Below, piece after piece: positions 7,592 through 14,840 of a stretch of DNA of 64,000 nt (the first letter of the stretch is position 1; every line of letters begins with the position of its first letter). Both the position numbers and the translations under genes were made by a program. A model generated the notes under the pieces. It worked only from the letters and a program-made list of their open reading frames with translations, had not been told where the DNA came from and made no database searches. This DNA is from Paenibacillus thermotolerans. Lineage in GTDB: Bacteria > Bacillota > Bacilli > Paenibacillales > YIM-B00363. Location: the NCBI RefSeq assembly GCF_028745515.1, contig NZ_JAQZSG010000002.1, positions 183,321-247,320 on the forward strand, written 5' to 3'.

Positions 7592-8094
7592 CAATAGGCT
7601 TGAATCAGTCCGCAAGCGAGCCGCTTCCCGGCATCGCCCGCCGGCTGCGTCCGGTAATCGTCCGGAGCTTGGTGAATGACGATCGATTTGCCGATTACGT
7701 CTCTCGCTTGGAACCGGTTCGTGAAGAAGCTCATTCGGGCGTACCCGTCGTTCGAGAACAGTACGGGAAAATCGCCGGGATGGTTGCCGTGCGGTTCGTT
7801 CGCGGGATTCCAATGTCCGCCCGCAGCCTCGAACGGATTCGCCGGATTGCCGACTTCGCAGGAGCCGTGCTCATGGATGTGGAACCCGTGCGGACCGACC
7901 GGATCCTGCCCGTCGCGGGCGGGGCGGTAAGGCGGCAGTCCCTGCACTTCGACGTGCACCTCGGCGCCTCCTCTTACATTCTGAATGATTACTACGCCCC
8001 GCAAATTCGGCGCTAAAGGCCCGCCTTGGATGGAGGCGAACGCCCGCTGTCGTCCGTGACCCGGAATATACGGCGGGGCATACTGCGACATCAT
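7591..8094 (-). CDS. sodC: Cu/Zn superoxide dismutase-like protein
   Basis: A 167-residue Cu/Zn SOD domain. Metal ligands and disulfide are in place: GFHIHEHGSCE, GGHWNP, PHGNHPGDFPVL and SIVIHQAPDD, with GKRLACG supplying the active-site arginine and second cysteine. Full catalysis (2 superoxide to O2 and H2O2) is therefore plausible. Unlike most bacterial SodC it shows no signal peptide or lipobox at either the ATG at 8094 or the GTG at 8103, so it may be cytoplasmic or spore-associated. AGGG precedes the ATG at 8-nt spacing. Confidence 0.9.
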   Translation of the reverse strand: MMSQYAPPYIPGHGRQRAFASIQGGPLAPNLRGVVIIQNVRGGAEVHVEVQGLPPYRPARDGQDPVGPHGFHIHEHGSCEVGNPANPFEAAGGHWNPANEPHGNHPGDFPVLFSNDGYARMSFFTNRFQARDVIGKSIVIHQAPDDYRTQPAGDAGKRLACGLIQAY

Positions 8095-8158
8095 ACGTCT
8101 CACCCTACTTTATTAGTGTCGTTGCTGCACTATATGTCGTCCGCCCAAGAAGGGTGAG

Positions 8159-8194
8159 AAAAAAGAAGCTGTCCGTTACAAAACGGACAGCTTC
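8159..8194 (-). terminator. Rho-independent terminator
   Basis: Minus-strand GAAGCTGTCCGT / ACGGACAGCTTC stem followed by TTTTTT; ends the DegV transcript. Confidence 0.88.
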
Positions 8195-8207
8195 ATCGAA
8201 GCGTCGA

Positions 8208-9068
8208 TCAATCCTCTTTCGCATTCAAGAAAAACACGGCGATCGTGCCGGGGCCGGCATGCGCGCCGACGGCGGCGCCGATCATGCTGATGAAGAAGCT
8301 CTTGGTGCCGAACCGTTCGGATATCAGCGCTTTCAGCTCTTCGGCCGCCTCGAGATCGTCGCCGTGGCTGATGCCGATCGTCTGGTCGGCCAGATCGGCG
8401 CCGCGCTCCGCCATAATATCGACGATCCGGGCGAAAACCTTCTTCCGGCCGCGCACCTTCTCCAGCGGAACGAGCTTGCCCGCTTCCACATGCAAAATCG
8501 GCTTGATGTTCAGCAGGACGCCGATGAACGCCGCCACGGGGCTGACACGTCCGCCGCGCACCAAATACTCCAGGTTGTCCACCGTAAAGATGTGCTCCAT
8601 ATGCTGAGCATACCACCGTGCTTTCGCCGCAACCTCATCCTTGGAGGCGCCTTGCGCGGCGAATTCCGCAGCTTTGAGCGCCACAAGGCCCGCCCCGAGG
8701 GAGGCGCATTTGGAGTCGATAATGTCGAGGTCGAACCCCGGCATTTCATCCTTCAGCTGATCCCGGATGAGCACCGAGGTTTGATGCGTGCCGGAAAGCT
8801 CGGAGGAGAAGGCGATGTACACCGCCTCGCCGCCGTTCTCGACCCCGCTCTTGAACGCGGACTCCACGTCCCCGTACAGCGGCTGGGACGTCTTGTATGT
8901 ATGGCCTTCGCGCATGCCTTGGAACAATTCCGACGGCTTTAGCGTCACATTGTCTTGAAACTCTTGATCGCCTAAATAAACCACCAGCGGGATGACGGCA
9001 ATAGAGTGCCGCTCCGCCGCTTCCTTCGGCAAATCGGCCGCGCTGTCGGTAATGATTTTCACTGCCAT
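8208..9068 (-). CDS. DegV family fatty-acid-binding protein
   Basis: A 286-residue EDD-fold protein of the DegV/FakB family, which binds a fatty acid and presents it to the FakA kinase for phosphorylation. Signatures: KIITDSAADLP at the N-terminus, TSQPLYGDVESAF, FSSELSGTHQT, then RGGRVSPVAAFIGVLLNIKPIL, and a C-terminal HAGPGTIAVFF. Start at 9068 with AAGGAG at 10-nt spacing. FakA is not in the window. Ligand specificity cannot be read. Confidence 0.92.
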   Translation of the reverse strand: MAVKIITDSAADLPKEAAERHSIAVIPLVVYLGDQEFQDNVTLKPSELFQGMREGHTYKTSQPLYGDVESAFKSGVENGGEAVYIAFSSELSGTHQTSVLIRDQLKDEMPGFDLDIIDSKCASLGAGLVALKAAEFAAQGASKDEVAAKARWYAQHMEHIFTVDNLEYLVRGGRVSPVAAFIGVLLNIKPILHVEAGKLVPLEKVRGRKKVFARIVDIMAERGADLADQTIGISHGDDLEAAEELKALISERFGTKSFFISMIGAAVGAHAGPGTIAVFFLNAKED

Positions 9069-9198
9069 GTGCGGATCGCTCCTTCCATATTCTCGTGTCA
9101 AATCGTCCGGAATAAGCTATAGTAGTTACACTTGGTGTCATCTTTCATATGTCCATATTCTCTCATATCGATGAACGAAAGGAAACGGGGGAATCCGA

Positions 9199-9978
9199 AT
9201 GTCGGCGCTGGCGATCGGGGGAATCGCTGCGGCGGGAGCCGCGGCTTTATTTGTCATATTGTTCGTCGTTCCTACGATGTGGCTGAAGGTGAGGCGGGTG
9301 CGGTCGCCGCTCGGTCTCGGGAAGAAGGCGCTGCACATCAGCGACGTGCACGTGGAGCGGCTGCGGGTGAGCCCGCAAAGGCTCGTGTCCGTCATCGAGC
9401 GGGAGAAGCCCGATTATATTTTTTTGACCGGCGATTACACGGAGAAGCCGCGTTACCTCGGCAAGGTCGACGTGTATTTGCGCGCGATCGCATCTACGGG
9501 AATTCCGGCCTTTGCCGTGCTCGGGAATCACGATTACCGGCTGAAAGGCCGGCTGGAGAGGCTGCTGCAGCTGTTCCGGCACTACGGCATTCCGGTATTG
9601 CGGAACGAATCGCTCGATCTCGGACCGTTCCGTCTCGTCGGGATCGACGACGATTGCAGCCGCAAAAGCGATATCGGCAAGGCGTTCCGGGATACGGCGC
9701 CCGATGACGCAACGGTCGTCATTACGCACGATCCGAACGTGACGCTGAAAATCGGCAGGCCATACGGCTATTTGCTGTGCGGACATTTTCACGGCGGGCA
9801 GTTTCGTCTGCCGTTCCTGCGCCATTTTCTGCAAAAAGGACCGCTCGGACGAAAAGGGATATTGCAAGGCACGCATAAAGACGCGAACGGAACGTTCTAT
9901 ATTTCGACGGGGCTCGGCCAAGCGGGCGTCAACTTGCGGCTGTTCATCCGCAGCGAGGTAACCGTTCACGAGCTGTAG
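9199..9978 (+). CDS. Membrane-anchored metallophosphoesterase (YkuE-like)
   Basis: A 259-residue calcineurin-type phosphoesterase behind one N-terminal transmembrane helix (residues about 5-27). Metal-binding motifs run in order: HISDVHVE, FLTGDYTE, LGNHDYR, VITHDPN and CGHFHGGQ. It probably hydrolyses a phosphoester at the membrane surface; YkuE relatives are Tat-exported or membrane-tethered and of unsettled substrate. GGGGGAA precedes the ATG. Confidence 0.88.
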   Translation: MSALAIGGIAAAGAAALFVILFVVPTMWLKVRRVRSPLGLGKKALHISDVHVERLRVSPQRLVSVIEREKPDYIFLTGDYTEKPRYLGKVDVYLRAIASTGIPAFAVLGNHDYRLKGRLERLLQLFRHYGIPVLRNESLDLGPFRLVGIDDDCSRKSDIGKAFRDTAPDDATVVITHDPNVTLKIGRPYGYLLCGHFHGGQFRLPFLRHFLQKGPLGRKGILQGTHKDANGTFYISTGLGQAGVNLRLFIRSEVTVHEL

Positions 9979-10058
9979 CCGGGCCGGTTATGGGGGAATG
10001 GTCCAATCCAATTATGGGTAAAGTAAGCAACACGAATCTTGCTGACAGGTGAAGAAAC

Positions 10059-10982
10059 ATGGATTGGATTGAAATATTGGCTGCGGCAGCATGTGCGGCG
10101 GTTATCGCTCTTTTCGCGCTCGCGTATTACTTTTCTTCTATGGTCATCCATATCCGAACCCACTCGAACGACGTCATTATCAATTACGAATTGAACGGCG
10201 GACGGATCTCCAAGGAGGAATTCGACGCGCTCCGGAAGGAGGAGGTGACGATTCCGTCGCCGCACGGCTACCGGCTGAACGCTTGGTGGATTCCCGCGGA
10301 GGGAGGCGAGAACGTCAGGACGGTCGTATTCGCTCACGGAGTTACCTCCTCCTTGTACGGCATGTCGAAATATACCGGCATGTTCCGCAGGCGAGGCTTT
10401 AATGTGCTTGTATACGATCAGCGGCGGCACGGAGCGAGCGGGGGCAAGACGACGACATACGGCTTCTATGAAAAATGGGACCTCAAGGCATGCGTCGATT
10501 GGGTGTTTGAACGGCATCAAGGCCGAAGCCCCGTCGTCGGCGTGTTCGGCGAATCGATGGGCGCCGCCACCGCGCTTCAGCATGCGGCGATCGACGACCG
10601 CGTCGCCTTCTATGTAGCGGATTGCCCGTATTCCGATCTGAAGGAGCAGCTGGCGTTTCGGCTGAAGGAGCAGTTCAAGCTGCCGAAATTCCCGCTGCTG
10701 CAGCTGACAAGCCTTTGGTGCCGGATACGTTCGGGCTTTTTTTTCCACCAGGTGTCGCCGATCCGCGACGTGGCCCGCTCGCGGGCGCCGATCCTGTACG
10801 TGCACGGCGATAAGGACGATTTCGTTCCGTCGAGGATGACGCTCGAATTGCATAAGGCCACAGCCGGTCCGAAGGAGCTGTATCTTGCGGAGGAAGCGGG
10901 GCACGCAGAGGCGTACTTACGGCATAAGGACGACTACGAGCGGGTGCTCGACCGGTTTTTGGCCGATGTGGCGCGCGCTTAA
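10059..10982 (+). CDS. Alpha/beta hydrolase (YqkD-like), membrane-anchored
   Basis: A 307-residue protein with an N-terminal transmembrane helix followed by an alpha/beta-hydrolase domain. The oxyanion strand is VVFAHGVTSS, the nucleophile elbow GESMG, the acid in HGDKDDFVP and the histidine in AGHAEAY, giving a full Ser-Asp-His triad. YqkD-type proteins are serine hydrolases of unknown substrate. AGGTGA precedes the ATG. It lies 80 bp after the phosphoesterase on the same strand. Confidence 0.85.
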   Translation: MDWIEILAAAACAAVIALFALAYYFSSMVIHIRTHSNDVIINYELNGGRISKEEFDALRKEEVTIPSPHGYRLNAWWIPAEGGENVRTVVFAHGVTSSLYGMSKYTGMFRRRGFNVLVYDQRRHGASGGKTTTYGFYEKWDLKACVDWVFERHQGRSPVVGVFGESMGAATALQHAAIDDRVAFYVADCPYSDLKEQLAFRLKEQFKLPKFPLLQLTSLWCRIRSGFFFHQVSPIRDVARSRAPILYVHGDKDDFVPSRMTLELHKATAGPKELYLAEEAGHAEAYLRHKDDYERVLDRFLADVARA

Positions 10983-11040
10983 GCAGGTAATTTTCAGAGA
11001 GGGACGGCGTGGAGTCGTTCCGCTCTTTTTTTGCGTGCGA

Positions 11041-11070
11041 TTATGCGAACGTACGTTTTTATGATACTAT
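11041..11070 (+). promoter_or_regulatory. Candidate promoter with LexA-like box upstream of rmuC
   Basis: CGAACGTACGTTTT at 11046-11059 matches the Firmicute LexA consensus CGAAC-N4-GTTYG except for the last base and is centred on a perfect palindrome. It overlaps a possible promoter TTATGC-N18-TACTAT (weak -35). SOS control of rmuC is inferred. Confidence 0.5.
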
Positions 11071-11109
11071 GGGGAAAAACGAGAGTTTGTGAAAGCGAGG
11101 CGTTAGGCG

Positions 11110-12384
11110 ATGGATATCGGCACCGTTGCGGCGCTGGCGATCGGCGCGGTCAACACGGCATTGCTGGCGGTATTGCTTGCGAAGCAGGGAAGCGGGCGAC
11201 ATGCGGCGGAGGGCCGCAAGCTGGATGCGGTTCTCAAGCAGCAGGAGCTGCTGGACAAGCTGCTTCGCGACGAATTTGCGCGGAGCAGGCAGGAGCAGCA
11301 GCTTTCCGGCGGGCAGCAGCGCGAGGAGTTGGCAGGCGCGTTAAACCGGCAGCATCACGCGGTCGTTTCGCAGCTGACCGAGCTGATGCGCCTGAACGAG
11401 TCGAAGCTGGAGGCGCTGCGCGAGAGCGTCGAGCGGAAGCTGTCGGCGCTGCAGGCGGACAACAATGCGAAGCTGGAGCAAATGCGCGCCACCGTTGACG
11501 AGAAGCTGCACGCCACCTTGGAACAGCGTCTTGGCGATTCGTTCAAGCTGGTGGGAGAGAGGCTCGAGTTGGTTCATAAGGGGCTCGGCGAAATGCAGGC
11601 GCTCGCCTCCGGTGTCGGAGACTTGAAGAAGGTGCTCTCCAACGTGAAGACGAGAGGCACGCTCGGCGAAATTCAGCTCGAGGCGCTGCTGGAGCAGTCG
11701 CTGTCGCCCGAACAATTCGAGCGCAACGTCGCCATTCGCAGAAACGCAAGCGAAAGGGTCGATTTTGTCGTTAAGCTGCCGGACAAGTCCGACGGCAAGC
11801 AAAGCGTGCTGCTGCCGATCGACGCGAAGTTTCCGCTGGAGGATTACCAGCGGCTGACGGAGGCGCAGGAGAACGGGGACGCGGCGCAGGCGCTCGAGGC
11901 GATGAAGCTGCTGGAGGCGCGCGTCAAGGCGGAGGCGAAGTCGATCCGCGACAAATATATCGATCCGCCGAACACGACGGAATTCGCGATCCTGTTCCTG
12001 CCGGTGGAGGGGCTGTTTGCGGAGGTGCTGCGCCGGCCGGGCTTATGGGAGACGCTGCAGCGCGATTACCGCGTCGTCGTGACCGGGCCGACGACGCTCT
12101 CCGCGCTGCTGAACAGCCTGCAGATGGGCTTCCGCACGCTGGCGATTCAGAAGCGCTCCGGCGAAGTATGGCAGGTGCTCGGGGCGGTCAAGACGGAATT
12201 CGGCAAATTCGGGGCGCTGCTTGACAAGACGCAGAAGAAGCTGCAGGAGGCGTCCAATACGCTCGATTCCGCGGCGACCCGCACGCGCGCGATCGAACGG
12301 AAGCTTCGCGGGGTGGAGGAGCTCCCGGCGGCGATGGACGAGCCGTCCGTATTGCCCGAGCTCGACCGGGCGGCGAACGATTAA
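11110..12384 (+). CDS. rmuC: DNA recombination protein RmuC
   Basis: A 424-residue RmuC protein: N-terminal membrane helix, a long coiled coil (about residues 30-170, rich in EQ and KLEALRES repeats), then the restriction-endonuclease-like RmuC domain with TRGTLGEIQLEALLEQ, VLLPIDAKFPLEDYQRL and the PNTTEFAILFLPVEGLFAE stretch. RmuC limits DNA inversions at repeats and is presumed to be a nuclease. GAGGCG lies upstream of the ATG. A LexA-like site sits about 50 bp upstream. Confidence 0.94.
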   Translation: MDIGTVAALAIGAVNTALLAVLLAKQGSGRHAAEGRKLDAVLKQQELLDKLLRDEFARSRQEQQLSGGQQREELAGALNRQHHAVVSQLTELMRLNESKLEALRESVERKLSALQADNNAKLEQMRATVDEKLHATLEQRLGDSFKLVGERLELVHKGLGEMQALASGVGDLKKVLSNVKTRGTLGEIQLEALLEQSLSPEQFERNVAIRRNASERVDFVVKLPDKSDGKQSVLLPIDAKFPLEDYQRLTEAQENGDAAQALEAMKLLEARVKAEAKSIRDKYIDPPNTTEFAILFLPVEGLFAEVLRRPGLWETLQRDYRVVVTGPTTLSALLNSLQMGFRTLAIQKRSGEVWQVLGAVKTEFGKFGALLDKTQKKLQEASNTLDSAATRTRAIERKLRGVEELPAAMDEPSVLPELDRAAND

Positions 12385-12394
12385 ACAAAAGCGA

Positions 12395-12421
12395 GAGGCG
12401 GCGCAACGATTGCGCCGCCTC
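12395..12421. terminator. GC-rich hairpin between converging genes
   Basis: GAGGCGGCGCAA / TTGCGCCGCCTC stem with 3-nt loop, lacking a T run; probably a transcription end for rmuC or its converging neighbour. Confidence 0.5.
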
Positions 12422-12444
12422 GTCCGTTTGCGCTGCGGTTTCGG

Positions 12445-12831
12445 TTATTGAAGCCGGGATTGAACGGGGCCCGGCTTATACGAATTTTGCAGCTCGTTGC
12501 AGATATTCTCGATATTTTGCTGCATTTGCTTCACTTGACGCTGCTGCGCCGCCATTTGCGCTTCGAGCTGCTTCTGGCCGTTGCCCAAATCCTGGCTGAT
12601 TTGGCGCAAGCGCTGAATCGTGTTCAACACTTGCTGGGAGAAGGAGTCCAGTCCTGCGGAAACGATCGCCTTTTGGGCCATAGCCGCTTCCTGCTCTTGC
12701 TTCATATGAATTTGCTTTTGATACTGCTGATAAGACATGCCGGTGGTGCCCACGGGTCCCGTTCCGAGTGCGGCGGCGTTCACGGAGCCCGCGCCTGCAG
12801 ACAGCTGAGTTTGGTTTTCTTGCATCGCCAT
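12445..12831 (-). CDS. Gln-rich coiled-coil protein, hypothetical (128 aa)
   Basis: A 128-residue soluble protein with a Gly/Ala-rich N-terminal third and a helical remainder rich in glutamine (QKQLEAQMAAQQRQVKQMQQ) predicted to form a coiled coil. TGGAGG precedes the ATG by 8 nt. No family recognised. A second Gln-rich coiled-coil gene lies at 14265-14624; both may be spore- or envelope-associated structural proteins, but this is a guess. Confidence 0.65.
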   Translation of the reverse strand: MAMQENQTQLSAGAGSVNAAALGTGPVGTTGMSYQQYQKQIHMKQEQEAAMAQKAIVSAGLDSFSQQVLNTIQRLRQISQDLGNGQKQLEAQMAAQQRQVKQMQQNIENICNELQNSYKPGPVQSRLQ

Positions 12832-12929
12832 GATCTTAGCCTCCAGTAACCAATTTATTTTTTATTTTCCTCAGTCTGGGGAAAATTATGCAAAGACGCT
12901 TTTCGTGCGAGAGGGGGAGACAAGTCATA

Positions 12930-13514
12930 ATGATGGAGAACCGTACGCCGTTTGCGCCGGAGGCTTGGCCGGAGGATCCGGCACCCCCGCATGCGGCCGA
13001 TTGCCGAAACTGCGAGCTGTTCAAACAGCGAAAGCGGGTGATTTGGGGCGAGGGGAACCCGAATGGGCCGCTGCTCGCGCTGCTTGATAATCCGGGCGCC
13101 AGGGAGGACGCGAACGGAGAGGCGTTCGTCTGCGCCACTCGGGCCAAGCTGCAGCAAGCCGTTCATGACGCGGGGCTGACGAAGGAAGACGTATATGCCA
13201 CGTACTTGCTCAAATGCAGACCGATCCGGGCGTATGACAAGGCGAAGGCGCGCGAATCGTGCGGCGGGTGGCTTGCGGAGCAGACGGAAGCGATGCGGCC
13301 GAAGGCGGTTGTGCTGCTCGGACTCGTTGTTGCCCAACACGTTCTAGGGCTGCCCGAAGCGGAGATGTCCGACCTGCGCGGCCGGTGGCACGAAGCGTTC
13401 GGCGCTCCTGCGATCGTGACCTATCACCCGCTCGCCGTTCACCGCCGGCCCAATTTGTACCGGAATTTTGCGGAGGATTGGGCGGCGGCCGCAGCCAGGC
13501 TGAAGCATCAATAA
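12930..13514 (+). CDS. Uracil-DNA glycosylase superfamily protein (family 4-like, Fe-S)
   Basis: A 194-residue protein with the layout of family 4 iron-sulfur uracil-DNA glycosylases: Cys25-x2-Cys28 near the N-terminus, Cys95 in YLLKCRP and Cys110 in ESCGGWL, the spacing that holds a 4Fe-4S cluster. The late motif TYHPLAVHRRPNLYRNF fits the minor-groove loop. The first motif is unusual: family 4 has GEAPG..ED..G.PFVG, here it reads LDNPGAREDANGEAFV. Start at 12930 behind GGGGGAG. A canonical family 1 Ung is at 23512-24189, so this may have another substrate. The 3' end overlaps the converging TerC gene by 7 bp. Confidence 0.8.
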   Translation: MMENRTPFAPEAWPEDPAPPHAADCRNCELFKQRKRVIWGEGNPNGPLLALLDNPGAREDANGEAFVCATRAKLQQAVHDAGLTKEDVYATYLLKCRPIRAYDKAKARESCGGWLAEQTEAMRPKAVVLLGLVVAQHVLGLPEAEMSDLRGRWHEAFGAPAIVTYHPLAVHRRPNLYRNFAEDWAAAAARLKHQ

Positions 13515-14134
13515 AAGCGGCGAATTTGGTTCCATCCGTAAAAAGCGACGGCGCATATAAAGATGAGTCCGGTCATATGTACGGCGGGGCCGTGGATGAA
13601 GGAGGAAAGATACGGATCGAAGCTGAGCTGGCGGGCGGCGGAATAAGCCATGCTGCCGGCGGCGACAACCTGAATCCAGATCGCCCGGTAGAGCAAACGA
13701 AGAATATACGGCGTAAACAGGAGCAGAACGGCGATGCCGATCGAGTTTCCCAGCACGGTAACGATAATGCTGGGCGAGCTTTGGGAAATCAACAAAATCG
13801 TATCTACGGACATGATCAGATCCATCCAAAGAAGCGTCCATAGGACCCACGGCAGCGATTTGTCCCCGAACGAACGGAAAGCCATGCGGGAGCCGGCCAG
13901 CGAGAAGGCGAACAGCAGCGTAATCGCGGCGGAGGCGACCCTCAAGCCGGGGGTTTTGGAGAGCGAGTCGGCAATAAAGGAATATACGGGATGGGTAAGG
14001 GACAAAGTGATAAATACGGCGGCGGACAACGCGGCCGGCCGCAAGGCTGCCGCGCGCAGCTTGGATCCGATAATCAACAGCGTATCGCAATAAGTCATCA
14101 GCACGATTAATATTACGGAAATTACCGGTTCCAT
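13508..14134 (-). CDS. TerC-family membrane protein, divergent
   Basis: A 208-residue protein with about seven membrane helices. The two acidic TerC motifs are recognisable but altered: VLMTYCDTLLIIGSK and LLWMDLIMSVDTILLISQ, each keeping its aspartate. It may move metal ions, as proposed for TerC relatives. Start at 14134 with AGAAGG at 10-nt spacing; GTG at 14140 is too near that site. The stop overlaps the converging glycosylase gene. Confidence 0.75.
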   Translation of the reverse strand: MEPVISVILIVLMTYCDTLLIIGSKLRAAALRPAALSAAVFITLSLTHPVYSFIADSLSKTPGLRVASAAITLLFAFSLAGSRMAFRSFGDKSLPWVLWTLLWMDLIMSVDTILLISQSSPSIIVTVLGNSIGIAVLLLFTPYILRLLYRAIWIQVVAAGSMAYSAARQLSFDPYLSSFIHGPAVHMTGLIFICAVAFYGWNQIRRFY

Positions 14135-14223
14135 CGACACCCATCCTTCTGCAACGAACGCCTTTGTCCTATTTTTATGAAGTTAACCTGCGTATTAGAC
14201 ACTTTAGAGTGGAAGAAAAAGTA

Positions 14224-14257
14224 AAAGCCTCGAGGCGAATCGCCCGAGGCTTTTTTT
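14224..14257. terminator. Rho-independent terminator
   Basis: AGCCTCGAGGCGA / CGCCCGAGGCT hairpin with A-rich and T-rich flanks; ends the 14265-14624 transcript on the minus strand. Confidence 0.75.
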
Positions 14258-14264
14258 CTATCGC

Positions 14265-14624
14265 TTATTGATATTGGTTTTGATTGTATTGAAATTGCTG
14301 CTGCTGCTGCTGAGCCATAGCGCTCATCGTCATGCGAACTTGGTTTTCGATTTGGCGGCATGCTTGTACGGCTTGCTGCAGCTGGTTGATCGCTTTGTAA
14401 TGCTCTTGCAGCATGTGTGCGACCGTTTGCGCGTTTTGCTGCTCCAGCTGAGCCATTTGCTGCTGCTCTTGGATCATCATCTGAATGCGCTGCGCGTTCT
14501 GCTGCTCCAATTGGGACATTTGCTGGTAGATCTGATTGTGCTGCTGCGTTTGCTGAATGACTTGCTCGCAGATCGTTTCGATTTGCTGTAGCTGCTGAGC
14601 GATGTTTTGCGTTTGCTGGAACAT
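14265..14624 (-). CDS. Gln-rich coiled-coil protein, hypothetical (119 aa)
   Basis: A 119-residue, nearly one-third glutamine protein with heptad-like repeats (QQMSQLEQQNAQRIQMMIQ, then QMAQLEQQNAQTV, an internal duplication) and a poly-Gln/Asn/Tyr tail. Start at 14624 behind AGGAGG at 5-nt spacing. It should be a rod-like helical protein. Unrecognised family; similar in character to the 12445-12831 product. Divergent from the RND pump gene. Confidence 0.65.
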   Translation of the reverse strand: MFQQTQNIAQQLQQIETICEQVIQQTQQHNQIYQQMSQLEQQNAQRIQMMIQEQQQMAQLEQQNAQTVAHMLQEHYKAINQLQQAVQACRQIENQVRMTMSAMAQQQQQQFQYNQNQYQ

Positions 14625-14728
14625 GGCTTCCTCCTGAAGTTCGGGTAATGTGCGGCATTTGTAAAAAATACCTAAACCGTATTGTGCGCACGAATTGGAA
14701 CAATTATGCATGTGTCATACATGACTTC

Positions 14729-14749
14729 AGTCACTCAGAAGAAGTGACT
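14729..14749. promoter_or_regulatory. Candidate operator, inverted repeat
   Basis: AGTCACT-N7-AGTGACT, a perfect 7-bp dyad directly upstream of the pump promoter, similar in style to TetR-family operators. No TetR gene is in the window. Confidence 0.5.
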
Positions 14750-14757
14750 TCTCCCAC

Positions 14758-14786
14758 CTGTCATTGTGACTCCCTCAAATTATAAT
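14758..14786 (+). promoter_or_regulatory. Sigma-A promoter of the RND pump
   Basis: CTGTCA, 17-bp spacer, TATAAT; 55 bp upstream of the start codon. Confidence 0.6.
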
Positions 14787-14840
14787 GAAGCATGAAAACA
14801 TACAAGAAACAACCGGATTCGGAAGGAGCAAAAAGAAATC

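Noticed and set aside
8154..8942. Plus-strand frame opposite DegV
   Set aside because: Antisense to DegV, which has clear family blocks and its own terminator.
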